Positions 1-8,907 of a DNA stretch of 64,000 nucleotides are shown here, piece by piece (the first letter of the stretch is position 1; the number at the start of each line of letters is the position of its first letter). The stretch is from Burkholderiales bacterium. Its GTDB lineage: Bacteria > Pseudomonadota > Gammaproteobacteria > Burkholderiales > Burkholderiaceae_C. The position numbers and the translations under genes are program-made. The notes under the pieces were generated by a model. That model searched no databases. It saw nothing but the letters and a program-made list of their open reading frames with translations, and was not told where the DNA came from. The DNA is taken from assembly GCA_026932235.1 (NCBI GenBank), contig JAIXKR010000130.1, positions 41,225 through 105,224 on the forward strand. Reading direction: 5' to 3'.

Positions 1-1
1 A

Positions 2-778
2 CCGGGCACCGAGCTGGCGGCGGTACGCCACACGCCCAACGGCCGCGAGACCGTGATCCTGCTGCGCTGGGCCGGCGGCACCCAGGACACGCTGACCCTG
101 GCACGCACCGACAACATGGAGATCCGAAGTGCCGACAGCGGCTCGGCGGTGATGCGTGGCGAGCAGCTGGCCGGCATCATCACGAAGGTCGACACGGCGG
201 TGGACCGCGTCGAGGTCTTGCGCTTCGACCTGATCGACCGCTTGCTTGGCGAGCGCTTTCGCGGCACCGGCGGTGGCGCCGTGGTCTTCGACGGCGTGTT
301 CAACCGCGGCCGGCGGCACGAGGTGTGGAGCAACTACATCACCGCCTGGCTCACGGAGGACCAGCAGCGTGCCATCGTCGCCGCCGGCTCGCCCGATGCA
401 CGCTGCCGCATCCGCGGCGAAGTGCTGGACTGGAGCCAACGCAACGTGCCCAACCCGCGCCATGCGGATCTGCAGCAGACGCTCGCGGGCTGCAAGGGCA
501 ATCTGCTGGTCAGGAACTCCAAGACGCTGGTGCAGATGTGCGAGAACAACGCCCGCGGCGAGCTCAAGAGCACGCCGCGGCATCTGCGCGTGCACGCGGT
601 GCAGCTCAAGGTCGAGGTCACGCCGACCCGGGGTGCCACCCAGAGCCGGCTGAGCACCGTGGAGTTGACCGAGCCCGCAGGCGCCGCAGCCAGCCGCGCG
701 GACATGGCGCTGCAGACCTTGCAGTCAGCCTTCGGGCAGGTCGCCGGCGAGATGCTGGACGCCGGCGCCTGCCCCTGA
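2..778 (+). CDS. Trypsin-like serine peptidase, C-terminal part (partial)
   Basis: The reading frame is open from the window edge, so the 5' end is missing. The clearest signal is DSGSAV followed by LAGI about 45 residues in. This resembles the GDSG(G/S)P active-site serine loop of chymotrypsin-fold peptidases, with the following strand leading into VLRFDLIDRLL. The remaining roughly 170 residues match no domain I recognise and contain two cysteines (ARCRI, AGCKG) that could form a disulfide. Substrate and cellular location cannot be read without the N-terminus. The family call rests on one motif, so confidence is moderate. The neighbouring gene is convergent and gives no functional hint. Confidence 0.55.
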   Translation, partial: PGTELAAVRHTPNGRETVILLRWAGGTQDTLTLARTDNMEIRSADSGSAVMRGEQLAGIITKVDTAVDRVEVLRFDLIDRLLGERFRGTGGGAVVFDGVFNRGRRHEVWSNYITAWLTEDQQRAIVAAGSPDARCRIRGEVLDWSQRNVPNPRHADLQQTLAGCKGNLLVRNSKTLVQMCENNARGELKSTPRHLRVHAVQLKVEVTPTRGATQSRLSTVELTEPAGAAASRADMALQTLQSAFGQVAGEMLDAGACP

Positions 779-871
779 GCCTGGGTCGTCACTGTCCGTA
801 CCCGCGCCGTGAATTCGCGCGCTCGGCCCCGGGTTCCCGGGGAGTTCGCGCGAGCCCGAGGGTCGGGCCGG

Positions 872-2299
872 CTACCTCTGCGGGTCCCAGTCCAGGCGCA
901 GCAGGCGCGTCAGGTCCACCGGTTCGAGCTCCTTGTCGCTGCCGATGACGGTACGGGTGCCGTCGACGCGGTAGTAGAAGTTGGAACCGGCCTGCACGGT
1001 GGTGACCTCGTTGGACGCCGGGTCGCGCACACGGTAGGTGCCGGCCAGCGTGTCGCCGATGCCGCGTGCGTTGCGCGCGCTCGACTCCGCGCGCTCGGCC
1101 ATCGTCTGCCGGAAGAGTTCGTTGGTGGCCTGCAGCGTGGCCATCGTGCGCTGGTGGTCGAGGCGCGCGAAGTAGCGGTCGGTGCGCAGCCACTGCGGGT
1201 TGACCTGCGCGCTGCCCACCGCGTGCGCCAGCGCGGCCTCGGCCAGCGCCGCCTGCGCCGGCGCCGCAAAGAAGCCGGCGAGGAAGACCAGCGACCACTG
1301 CTGCACACCGACAGCGCCGGCATAGACCTCGGTGGCCACGGTCACGCGGCCGCGCTGGCCGCGGTAGTCGAAGTCCAGCTCGCCGGCATGGAGCTGGGCA
1401 TTCATGACATTGCCGAAGCGGTAGCGCTCGGTCGCCAGCCGCCGGGCGAGCTCGGGCGCGGGCCGCGCACCGGTCTCGCGGGCGCCGGCCAGCCGCATCC
1501 CCAGCCAGTGGCGGGCGAAGGCCTCGCCGGGCAGGTAGCGCAGGACGGGGATCGGGTTGACCCCGGTCGGGTTGTAGATCATCCCCTCGCGCAGGCCGTA
1601 CTGCGCGAGCTCCGGTGTCGGCACCGTGAAGGTGCCGGCGTTGCGTTCACCGAGGAACAGCGTCGCGCCGCCGTCCGGAGCAACCGCGCTGGCCTCCAGG
1701 CGCGGCGCCAGCGCACCCTGGCGGTAGACGCCGAGCTCGCTGCGCCAGCCGGCCGGGAACTCCACCGAATAGGCCTGCTCGCGCGGCTCGGTGACGCGGG
1801 CGAAGTCGATGCGCGGCGCCGGGCCCGCGCGCGCCGCCACGAACGAGAAGCTGCGCAGGATCTCCACCAGCTGCGGTGCGCGCGCGTGGAAGCGGCTCGC
1901 CGGCGCGCCCATCAGGTACACCGTGCCCGCGCCGCCGCGCAGCACGACCATCGCCTGCGCCTTCTTGTCCATGACCGTGAGGAGCCCGCGCGCCGCGTCG
2001 CCCTCTTCCTGCAGGGCGATCAGCGCCGGGGAGCGCATCGGCCCCACGCGCCCGCTGGCGACCAGCGCGCGCAACACGTCGGCGGCGCGGCGTCCAGCGG
2101 GGACGCTGACCGGTCCGACGGCGACGAACTCGGTGGCATCGGCCGAGAAGGCGCGCGCCATGCCTTCGAAGGCCTCGACCTGCCAACCCGGGGGGTGGGT
2201 GAAGGCGAACCCCGAGGGATGCTCGGTACGCTGGTTGGCCGCCTGCACACCGCCACAGGCCAGGCTCGCGGCCAGGATGACAAGCGCCAGAGCTCTCAT
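872..2299 (-). CDS. Secreted protein of unknown function
   Basis: 475 residues. The N-terminus is a clear Sec signal peptide (MRALALVILAASLACGGVQA, cleavage probably after VQA), so the product is exported. A possible lipobox-like cysteine lies at LAC but is not well placed. Two segments resemble each other: FAFTHPPGWQVEAFEG near residue 30 and YSVEFPAGWRSELGVY near residue 195. Each begins with a beta strand and a P-G-W turn, as in PsbP-like or DUF1795-type folds, suggesting a duplicated domain. The C-terminal 70 residues hold a separate small beta-rich unit (NEVTTVQAGSNFYYRV). I cannot assign a function. A divergent integrase scar lies just upstream of its start. Confidence 0.7.
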   Translation of the reverse strand: MRALALVILAASLACGGVQAANQRTEHPSGFAFTHPPGWQVEAFEGMARAFSADATEFVAVGPVSVPAGRRAADVLRALVASGRVGPMRSPALIALQEEGDAARGLLTVMDKKAQAMVVLRGGAGTVYLMGAPASRFHARAPQLVEILRSFSFVAARAGPAPRIDFARVTEPREQAYSVEFPAGWRSELGVYRQGALAPRLEASAVAPDGGATLFLGERNAGTFTVPTPELAQYGLREGMIYNPTGVNPIPVLRYLPGEAFARHWLGMRLAGARETGARPAPELARRLATERYRFGNVMNAQLHAGELDFDYRGQRGRVTVATEVYAGAVGVQQWSLVFLAGFFAAPAQAALAEAALAHAVGSAQVNPQWLRTDRYFARLDHQRTMATLQATNELFRQTMAERAESSARNARGIGDTLAGTYRVRDPASNEVTTVQAGSNFYYRVDGTRTVIGSDKELEPVDLTRLLRLDWDPQR

Positions 2300-2529
2300 C
2301 GTTCGTTCTTCCAGTCAGGGCCCGGGCGCGATTGTCGGGTCTTCGGGGCGGGGCCGGGCAGGGTCGCGCCACGGTATCTGAAGCTCGAGCCCCCCTGCCC
2401 CGCCGCGTCGCGCGGTATGCGTTCGTCGGACAGCGCCGGCCGGGTGAGGCCGCGCCCCGTTGCGCGAGCCGCCTGCGCTCGTGCGCTTGCACCCGCAGCC
2501 TCGAGCGCGAAGGCATCGGGCAGCCAGAC

Positions 2530-2701
2530 GGCGCCCTTGCCGCAGCGCGACCAGCTCGCGGCGCGTGAACTCCACATCCTTCACGCACAGGCGCAGGCCT
2601 TCGAGCAGACGCATCCCCGTGCCGTGGAGCAGCTCGCGCACCTCCGCCGGCGTCAACACCACCGGAAGGCAGCGCTGTGGAGTCCAAGTCCAAGGTCGAT
2701 G
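2530..2701 (-). pseudogene. Integron/XerC-type tyrosine integrase remnant
   Basis: The minus strand encodes LPVVLTPAEVRELL, joined directly to HGTGMRLLEGLRLCVKDVEF. In IntI-type integrases these segments come in this order, but separated by roughly 15-20 residues. The first is the RLPVVLT motif before the catalytic domain; the second is the box around the first catalytic Arg (GMRL.E..RL..KD.DF). The spacer is deleted, and no N-terminal domain or downstream HxxR and Tyr boxes follow in frame. It is therefore a non-functional scrap of about 150 bp. It overlaps the 5' part of an antitoxin-like reading frame on the other strand. It may be the fossil of the integrase that mobilised the attC-bearing genes found 6-13 kb away, which is inference. 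Confidence 0.6.
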
Positions 2702-3024
2702 TCGGCCCGGCTAACGCATCTACTGCACGACTCGCGGAGAGCGACTCCTCCTTCTTCTCCTGGGCGGCAGCAAATCGTCCCGGTCAAAGGACATCGCCAA
2801 GGCCATCCGACTGGCTCGAAGAAGCACCCGAAGACATTTCGGGCATTGCCCGCGCACTCGGCGACATCGCCCGCGCGAAGGGCATGAGCTTGGTCGCCAG
2901 GGAAGCGGGTCGGAGCCGCGAGAGCCTCCACCGGGCACTCAGTGCCGACGGCAATCCAAGCTTTGCGACTGTGCTCAAGGTAGCCAAGGCATCGGGTGTC
3001 CGGCTACATGCTCAGGCCGCATAG
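2677..3024 (+). CDS. HigA-like addiction-module antidote, orphan, degenerate N-terminus
   Basis: The last 65 residues (IARALGDIARAKGMSLVARE, then SRESLHRALSADGNPSFATV, LKVAKASGVRLHAQ) match the helix-turn-helix antidote family whose partner is usually a RelE/HigB-like toxin encoded just upstream. The first 50 residues do not look like the family's usual DYL..EED.A.YL N-terminus. They are read from DNA that also carries the integrase scrap on the other strand. The true gene has probably lost its 5' end, and the GTG start used here is nominal. No toxin gene is adjacent. It is probably a remnant of a toxin-antitoxin module; DNA binding could survive. Confidence 0.5.
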   Translation: MESKSKVDVGPANASTARLAESDSSFFSWAAANRPGQRTSPRPSDWLEEAPEDISGIARALGDIARAKGMSLVAREAGRSRESLHRALSADGNPSFATVLKVAKASGVRLHAQAA

Positions 3025-3076
3025 GCTCCCGGTCAAGTATGCCGCCGGTTGAGGCTTGATGAGGCCGGAGCAATGG

Positions 3077-3964
3077 TCATCCCGCTCCCAGCCCCCACAC
3101 CGTGCGCAGCAGCGACAGGGTGGCGACGATGGCCGGGTCGTGCTCGGCCGCACGCGGGTAGATGAAGCCCAGCAGCGCGCCCACGCGGGCGTGGGGCCAG
3201 ATGACGATCTCGCCGCGCTCGCTGGCGGGCAAGGCCACGTCCTCGCGCAGCAGCGACAGACCCACGCCCGCGCGCACCAGGCTTTGCGGCAGCGAGACTT
3301 CGTCGGACTCGATCACCTGGTGCGGCGCGAGGCCCTGGCGCGCAAACATGTCGCGCATCAGCGTCTGCACGTGGTGCTGCGCGGGCGCGCCGATCCAGGG
3401 CATGGCCGCCACGTCGCGCCAACCCGCGTGCAGCAGTTGCGCGCGCAGGTGGGCGGGCCCGGCGATGCGGTAGTGCAAGGTCTGCAAGGCCAGCCCGGCC
3501 ACCTCGCGCGGGATGCTCGGGCCGATGTAGAACGCGGCCTGCAACAGCCCCGCCGCCACCTGCTCGCGCAGTTCCTCGGCCGGGCCGTTGCGGGTCTTGA
3601 TCTCCAACAGCGGCAGCGTGCGCACCAGCGCGCCCAGCAACGAGCCCAGGCGCAGCGTATCGGGGTCGGCCACGGTGCCCAGGGTGAGCACGCCCGTCAC
3701 CTCGCCCTGCAGGTCGCGCGCCTTGCCCAGCAGGTGGCCCGCGGCGGTGAGCACGTGCTCGGCGTCGGGCAGCAGCGCCTCGCCCGCGCGCGTGAGGCTG
3801 ATGCGGCCCGGGCGGCGGTCGAACAGGGCCACGCCCAGCTCTTCCTCCAGTGCCTTGATCTGCGCGGTGACGGCAGGCTGGGTCAGATGCAGTGCCTCGG
3901 CTGTGCGCGTCACCTGGCCCAGCTTGGCCGCCGTGACGAAGGCGCGCAACTGGTAGATCTCCAT
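3077..3964 (-). CDS. LysR-family transcriptional regulator
   Basis: 295 residues, the usual LysR length. The N-terminal winged helix-turn-helix spans about residues 1-60 (MEIYQLRAFVTAAKLGQVTR, AEALHLTQPAVTAQIKALEE). An effector-binding domain resembling a periplasmic binding protein fills the rest. It starts 23 bp after the stop of the ABC ATPase gene on the same strand, so it is probably the last gene of the transporter operon or transcribed from a short internal promoter. By position it likely controls that importer. The ligand is unknown. Confidence 0.88.
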   Translation of the reverse strand: MEIYQLRAFVTAAKLGQVTRTAEALHLTQPAVTAQIKALEEELGVALFDRRPGRISLTRAGEALLPDAEHVLTAAGHLLGKARDLQGEVTGVLTLGTVADPDTLRLGSLLGALVRTLPLLEIKTRNGPAEELREQVAAGLLQAAFYIGPSIPREVAGLALQTLHYRIAGPAHLRAQLLHAGWRDVAAMPWIGAPAQHHVQTLMRDMFARQGLAPHQVIESDEVSLPQSLVRAGVGLSLLREDVALPASERGEIVIWPHARVGALLGFIYPRAAEHDPAIVATLSLLRTVWGLGAG

Positions 3965-3987
3965 GCGGCAGGGTACTGCGCCGCCGC

Positions 3988-5079
3988 TCAGCGATCCAGA
4001 AAGCGCACCTGCGTGGGCTCGATGCCCAGCCGCACCTCGGCGCCCGGTGCGAACATGGCCAGGCCAGCGTAGTGGGGCTGATCGGACACCATCGCCACCT
4101 CACCCACGCGCACGCGGTAGCGCGAGAATTCGCCCAGGAATTCAGCGCTTTCCACCCGGCCGCTGAGCCACAGGCGCGAGGCGTCCACCTGCTCGTCGCA
4201 CACGCGGATGCTGACCTGGTGCGGGCGAAACGCCAGCGCCATGGCACCCAGCGCGGGCGGCACCTCCGGGCGCGGCAGTGTGAGATCGCCCACGCCTGGC
4301 GCGCGAAAGGTCAGCATCTCGCCGTCCACCGCCGTGACTTCGCCTTCGAGCAGATTCGCCGTACCCACGAAGCCGGCCACGAAGCGATTCACCGGAAAGT
4401 CGTACAGTCCCGCCGCCGAGCCCACCTGTTGCAGAATGCCCTTGTCCAGCACGGCCATGCGGTCGGCGGTGGTCATGGCCTCTTCCTGGTCGTGCGTGAC
4501 GAAGATGGTGGTCAGCCCCAGCTTGCGCTGCAGATTCTTCAGCTCCTCGCGCATCTGCACGCGCAGCTGTTTGTCGAGGTTGGACAGCGGCTCGTCCAGA
4601 AGCAGCAGCTTGGGCTCGATGACCACGGTGCGCGCCAGCGCCACGCGCTGCTGCTGCCCGCCCGAGAGCTGGCCCGGCCGACGCTGCGCGTAGGCAGCCA
4701 GGCCCACCAGCTCCAGCACCGCGCTCACCTTGCGGCGGATGGCGTCCTTGGTCTCGCGCCGCTCCACCAGGCCGAAGGCCACGTTGTCCCACACCGTCAT
4801 GTGGGGCCACAGCGCGTAGTTCTGGAACACCATGCCCACGTTGCGCGCATGCGGCGGCGTGCCCGTGATGTCCTGCCCATCCACCAGCAGCTCGCCGCGC
4901 TGGTGCTGGTTGAAGCCTGCAATGAGCCGCAGCAAGGTGGACTTGCCCGAGCCCGACGGCCCCAGCAGGGCAAAGAACTCGCCGGGTTCGATCTTCAGGT
5001 TCACGTCACGCAGCACCTCCGTGCTGCCGTAGCTCAGGCTGATGTGCCGGGCTTCGAGGGAGACTTTGTTCAGATGCAT
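3988..5079 (-). CDS. ABC importer ATPase, Fe3+/phosphonate-type (FbpC/PotA-like)
   Basis: 363 residues. It has a Walker A motif (GPSGSGKST), a signature motif (LSGGQQQRVALARTV), Walker B (LLLLDEPLSNLD) and an H-loop (VFVTHD-type, IFVTHDQEEA). A C-terminal TOBE-like regulatory domain covers roughly residues 280-363. It powers import by the adjacent fused permease. The start at MHLNKV is the first ATG after the permease stop, a gap of only 5 bp, so the two are certainly co-transcribed. The permease-plus-binding-protein layout fits iron(III), thiamine, phosphonate or phosphoglycerate importers. The sequence alone does not decide the substrate. Confidence 0.88.
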   Translation of the reverse strand: MHLNKVSLEARHISLSYGSTEVLRDVNLKIEPGEFFALLGPSGSGKSTLLRLIAGFNQHQRGELLVDGQDITGTPPHARNVGMVFQNYALWPHMTVWDNVAFGLVERRETKDAIRRKVSAVLELVGLAAYAQRRPGQLSGGQQQRVALARTVVIEPKLLLLDEPLSNLDKQLRVQMREELKNLQRKLGLTTIFVTHDQEEAMTTADRMAVLDKGILQQVGSAAGLYDFPVNRFVAGFVGTANLLEGEVTAVDGEMLTFRAPGVGDLTLPRPEVPPALGAMALAFRPHQVSIRVCDEQVDASRLWLSGRVESAEFLGEFSRYRVRVGEVAMVSDQPHYAGLAMFAPGAEVRLGIEPTQVRFLDR

Positions 5080-5084
5080 GGCAA

Positions 5085-6791
5085 TCAACCTTCCTGTTTG
5101 GCTTGCACCGTGGCGCGCGAGCGCTCGACGAAGCGGTGCGACAGATAGGTGCCCAGGCCCACCACCACCACGGCCAGCACGCCCAGCGCCGCGCCCGGCC
5201 CACGGCCCGAGATGCTTTGCATGTACAGGTAGATGCCGTAGCTCATGGGTGCCTGGCTTTCGGTCGAAGCAAGCAGCAGCGTGGCCGACAGCTCCACCGC
5301 CGCCGTGATGAAGCTGGTGACGAAGCCCGCCAGAATGCCGCCCGCCATCAGCGGCACCATGACGCGGCGAATGGTGGACAGGCGCGTGGCACCCAGGCTC
5401 TGCGCCGCCTCCTCCAGCGACACGTGCACCTGCTGCAAGGCCGCCATGCACGAGCGCAGCGCGTACGGCAGGCGCCGCACCGCGTAGGCCAGCATGATGA
5501 GCACCCAGGTGCCGACCAGCGGCGTCTCGGTGAACGGAAGCTGAACGCCCTTGAACAGCCGCAGGTAGCCGATGGCCAGCACCAGCCCGGGGATGGCCAG
5601 CGCAGCCGAGGCGAGGTAGTCCAGCCAGCGGCGCGCGGGCAGTTGCGTGCGCAGGATCAGGTAGGCAATGGCGGTGCCGATCACCACGTCCAGCCCGGCC
5701 GCCAGCAGGCAGTAAAGCAGCGTGTTGCCGATCATGTGGTTGGCGTCCGCAAACACCGTGCCGTAGTGCTCCAGCGTGTAGGCGTCGGGCAGCACCGAGA
5801 AGCTCCAGACCTTGGCAAACGACATCAGCAAGATGCCGATGTGCGGCGCCAGCGTGACCAGCAGGATGAGCACGATCCAGCCATAGGCCAGCGCCGATTC
5901 CCAGGCCGTGAGCCGGCGCTTTTGCAGCGCGCTGCCGCCCTTTTGCAGCGTGGCGTAGTCCTTGCCCTTCATCACGCGCGCGGCCAGCCACAGCGCCAGG
6001 ATGGAGAAGGCGATCATGATCACGCTGATGACGTAGCCCAGCGGGTCGTCCACCCCCACCGAGGTGATGCGCAGGTAGGCCTGGGGCGCGAGCATGTTGG
6101 TCACACCCATCACCAGCGGCGTGCCCAGGTCGTCGAACACCTTCACGAACACCAGCGCCGCGCCCGCCAGGTATCCCGGCATGGCCAGCGGAAAGATCAC
6201 CCGCCTGAAGAGGCGCCAGCCACGCGCGCCCAGGTTCAGGGCCGACTCTTCCATGGCCCCGTCGATGTTGCGCATGGCCGCCACGAGGTTGAGCAGAATG
6301 AACGGGAAGTAGTGGATGCTCTCGACAAAGGTCACACCCACCAGCCCGTCCATGATGGGAATGGTGAAACCCAACCAGTCATCGAGCAGCAGATTCACCG
6401 AGCCGCTGCGCCCGAAGATGAGCTGCAACGCCACCGCGCCCACGAAGGGCGGCATGATCAGCGGCAGCACGCCCAGCGTCTGGATCAGGAGCGCCCCGCG
6501 AAACTCGAATCGCACCGTCAGGTAGGCCAACGGCACCGCGATCACGCTGGCGAAGAAGGTCGTCGCCAGCGCCACCCACAGGCTGTTGAAGAAGGACTCC
6601 CGGAACACGCCCTGGCCGAAGAAGTTGGCAAAGTGCCCCAGGGTCAGCCCTCCAACCTCGTTGACGAAGGCGGTGTAGATCACCGTGCCCACGGGCAGGA
6701 TGAGAAAAAGCAGCAGAAAGGCCAGGATCAGCCCAAAGGCGATCCACGGCCCCGGCCCGGCGGTGCCGGGCCGCAGCGCAGCGGCTTGCAT
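5085..6791 (-). CDS. ABC importer permease, fused two-domain (FbpB-like)
   Basis: 568 residues with about twelve hydrophobic segments arranged as two tandem BPD_transp_1 domains. The second domain begins around residue 300 after a short polar linker (GKDYATLQKGG). Each half has an EAA-like cytoplasmic loop (EESALNLGARGWRLFRRVIF and EEAAQSLGATRLSTIRRVMV), the contact for the ATPase. The fused form is typical of Fe3+/thiamine/phosphonate-class importers. It sits between the binding-protein gene (18 bp upstream) and the ATPase gene (5 bp downstream) in one operon. Confidence 0.88.
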   Translation of the reverse strand: MQAAALRPGTAGPGPWIAFGLILAFLLLFLILPVGTVIYTAFVNEVGGLTLGHFANFFGQGVFRESFFNSLWVALATTFFASVIAVPLAYLTVRFEFRGALLIQTLGVLPLIMPPFVGAVALQLIFGRSGSVNLLLDDWLGFTIPIMDGLVGVTFVESIHYFPFILLNLVAAMRNIDGAMEESALNLGARGWRLFRRVIFPLAMPGYLAGAALVFVKVFDDLGTPLVMGVTNMLAPQAYLRITSVGVDDPLGYVISVIMIAFSILALWLAARVMKGKDYATLQKGGSALQKRRLTAWESALAYGWIVLILLVTLAPHIGILLMSFAKVWSFSVLPDAYTLEHYGTVFADANHMIGNTLLYCLLAAGLDVVIGTAIAYLILRTQLPARRWLDYLASAALAIPGLVLAIGYLRLFKGVQLPFTETPLVGTWVLIMLAYAVRRLPYALRSCMAALQQVHVSLEEAAQSLGATRLSTIRRVMVPLMAGGILAGFVTSFITAAVELSATLLLASTESQAPMSYGIYLYMQSISGRGPGAALGVLAVVVVGLGTYLSHRFVERSRATVQAKQEG

Positions 6792-6809
6792 GGTGGCGGG
6801 CGCTTGTGC

Positions 6810-8135
6810 TTACTTGGCCAGGCCGCGGGCCTGCTCGGCCAGGTCGCGGGCGCGCTCGTAGTTGGCGCGCGCCTTGTCGGCCCACATCTGCTCCAGGCCG
6901 GTGAGCTGCTTGGAGACGGCCACGTCGCGCCGGCTCTTGCGGAACAGCTCCAGGAACTCGGGGTTCTTCACGTTCTCGGCCCCCACCAGCGGCGTGTAGG
7001 CCAGGCTGCGCGCCTGTGCCAGCAGCTCGCTGCCCCGGGCGTTGGGTTTGGCCTTGAGCGCGCGCGTGGCCTCGTGGATGGCCTTGGTGGCCGCCTGCAG
7101 CTCCTTCAGACGGAAGGTCACCATCTGGTCGAACAGGCTGATGACCACCGGATAGCGCGCGCCCGAGAGCTGCGAGTCGAACTGCACCTTGGCACGCTTG
7201 GCGATGTCCTGCGGCACCGGGTAACCCGCCGGGGCCTTCAGCATGCTGTAGGGCAGGATGGGCAGGCGGCCGATCTTGGGCTCGAACAGCAATTGCTGAC
7301 CCGGCACGGACATGGTGTAGGCCATGAACTTCTTGGCTTCGTCCGGGTTCTTGGCCCCGGCGACCAGCGCAATGTTGGCGGGCACCACCGCCGTCATGCT
7401 GGGGTATACGAAATCCACCGGGTAGCCCGAATACTTGCCCGCCAGCGCCAGGAAGTCGATCACGATGCCGATGCCGTACTGGCCGTTGTTCACGCCGTCC
7501 GGCACGGCAAAGCTGCGGTCGGTGACGGCGGCGGCGTTGCCCATCATCTCCAGCAGCTGGGCCCAGCCCTTCTCCCAGCCTTCACCCTGCAAAATGGTCT
7601 CCACCGTCAGCTGCGTGGTGCCCGAGCGCGAGGGCGACGAGATGGCGATGTGGCCGAAGTATTCGGGTTTGAGCAGGTCCGTCCACTCGCGGGGCTCGGC
7701 CAGCTTGTGTGCCTTCAGATAACGCGTGTTCCACGAGATGCCGTAGCCTGCCAGCGCCTGGCCGTAGTACATGCCCTTGGGGTCGTTGAGGGGGTAGTTG
7801 CCGATCTTGGCCGGGGCGGACTTGTTCACCACCTCGGGCGCGCTCTGCAGCAGGTTGAAGCTGGACAGCACCTCGAACGCATCGGGCGCGCTGGCCCACA
7901 TCACATCGGGGCGCTGCCCTTCCGGCAGCTCGCGCACGTAGGCCACCGACGCCGTGGTGTTCTTGTTCAGAATCTCGATCTTGATCCCCGGGTTGGCCGC
8001 CTCGAAGGCCTTCTGGTAGGCCGTGGTCAGCTCCTTGGGGAACGATGTCAGCACCGTCACCGTGCCCGCCTGGGCGGTCAGGCAGGCGGTGGCCAGGGCG
8101 GCCGCCGCAGTCGCCGTGAAAAGGCTGCGTTGCAT
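6810..8135 (-). CDS. ABC importer periplasmic binding protein
   Basis: 441 residues. A Sec signal peptide is present (MQRSLFTATAAAALATACLT, cleavage near AQA-G). The mature start VTVLTSFPKELTTAYQKAFE is the first lobe of type-II binding proteins of the FbpA/PgtC group. At 441 residues it is about 100 longer than FbpA. The extra C-terminal helices (KAIHEATRALKAKPNARGSE and after) resemble phosphoglycerate-type PgtC proteins. The ATG chosen follows AAGGAG by 7 bases; an upstream in-frame extension lacks a signal-peptide shape. It is the first gene of the operon with the permease, ATPase and LysR. Substrate is unresolved between iron, phosphonate and phosphorylated C3 compounds. Confidence 0.85.
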   Translation of the reverse strand: MQRSLFTATAAAALATACLTAQAGTVTVLTSFPKELTTAYQKAFEAANPGIKIEILNKNTTASVAYVRELPEGQRPDVMWASAPDAFEVLSSFNLLQSAPEVVNKSAPAKIGNYPLNDPKGMYYGQALAGYGISWNTRYLKAHKLAEPREWTDLLKPEYFGHIAISSPSRSGTTQLTVETILQGEGWEKGWAQLLEMMGNAAAVTDRSFAVPDGVNNGQYGIGIVIDFLALAGKYSGYPVDFVYPSMTAVVPANIALVAGAKNPDEAKKFMAYTMSVPGQQLLFEPKIGRLPILPYSMLKAPAGYPVPQDIAKRAKVQFDSQLSGARYPVVISLFDQMVTFRLKELQAATKAIHEATRALKAKPNARGSELLAQARSLAYTPLVGAENVKNPEFLELFRKSRRDVAVSKQLTGLEQMWADKARANYERARDLAEQARGLAK

Positions 8136-8418
8136 GCGTGTCTCCTTGTGCAGTGAATGCCAAATACAGGGACACTCTAGGCCGCGAGCGGTCCGCACGC
8201 CAATCATTGTTTCTAATGCGTGGCATCAAACGTGGCAGTCATCGGGTAAACCCCAGTTCGGCACGCTACCTCTGTTGCTGCTGCCCGGATGGCGGCCACG
8301 GGGATTCGCTCGTTTGCTCTGGCTCGATTTCCCCGGAGGATCTCCTCGAACATCGACCACATGATCGACCTGCGTCATCCGCTGGTGGTGGGCGGCTCTC
8401 ATGGGAGGAGTCCGGCAC

Positions 8419-8685
8419 GTGAGGAAAAGTGCATCCATTCCTATCATCGCAGCGGCCGCAACATTTTTCTCACTGTGCTTGCTGTTCTCTGGCACACCGG
8501 ACAATGCGGGATTGCTTGCATCCCTCAGCCCGGTAAACGCAGTGGATGGTCTCGCTTTCGCCCTATCTTTTGCCGCCGGCATACCCGCCACAGCCGCAGT
8601 TGTTGCTGCCATCACAGTGTTCGTCTCGGCTCCTGTCGCAGTGTTCTTGATCGCACGCCGGTTTCTTCGCTGCCATGATCGATAG
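8419..8685 (+). CDS. Small two-helix membrane protein, probable integron cassette gene
   Basis: 88 residues with two hydrophobic segments (IPIIAAAATFFSLCLLFSG and a longer AVVAAITVFVSAPVAVFLIA), and a basic C-terminus (RRFLRCHDR). I chose the GTG start because a strong GGAGGAG lies 9 bases upstream; an in-frame ATG 18 bases earlier overlaps that Shine-Dalgarno sequence. I recognise no family. The gene is followed 41 bp later by a palindromic attC-like site in the same orientation, the normal layout of an integron gene cassette. Base composition is less GC-rich than the flanking ABC operon. Confidence 0.5.
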   Translation: MRKSASIPIIAAAATFFSLCLLFSGTPDNAGLLASLSPVNAVDGLAFALSFAAGIPATAAVVAAITVFVSAPVAVFLIARRFLRCHDR

Positions 8686-8726
8686 ATCGTTCAACAGGAA
8701 TGCCGTGGCGACTACGGTTGCAAGCC

Positions 8727-8837
8727 GCCTACCAATTCTCCAAGCCGAGCTTGCTTCGCTCCGGCAGCGGCGTGGCAGGTCAAGCTTGCCACGCCGTTGC
8801 CTGCGATATGCAGTTCAGCTCAACCCAGGCGAAAGAA
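8727..8837 (+). repeat. Probable integron attC site 1
   Basis: A 111-bp imperfect palindrome. It opens with GCCTACC AATTC TCCAAGCCGA, close to the R''-spacer-L'' start of aadA-type attC sites (GTCTAAC AATTC GTTCAAGCCGA). The centre is a hairpin, GGCGTGGCA ... TGCCACGCC. It ends AGCTCAACCCAGGC, close to the L'-spacer end of the same sites, but the last box (GAAAGAA) is far from GTTRRRY. About 93 bp of it is roughly 80% identical to attC site 2 read on the other strand. Folding of the bottom strand is what integrases recognise in the family. Whether this copy is active is doubtful because of the poor R' box. Confidence 0.6.
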
Positions 8838-8907
8838 GGTGTTCCGTTGGCGATGCGAATACCAGACAGCAGATCGCATTACTCGATCATCGTTCCCGAA
8901 GACACCA

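Noticed and set aside
809-2887. Plus-strand frame opposite the secreted protein, about 690 codons
   Set aside because: No start context, no domain, Arg/His/Gln-rich shadow composition.
5103-8156. Very long open frame (about 1000 codons) antisense to the ABC permease and binding-protein genes
   Set aside because: Composition is His/Arg/Gln-rich antisense read-through of GC-rich codons; the minus-strand genes have clear domains, signal peptide and Shine-Dalgarno sequence.
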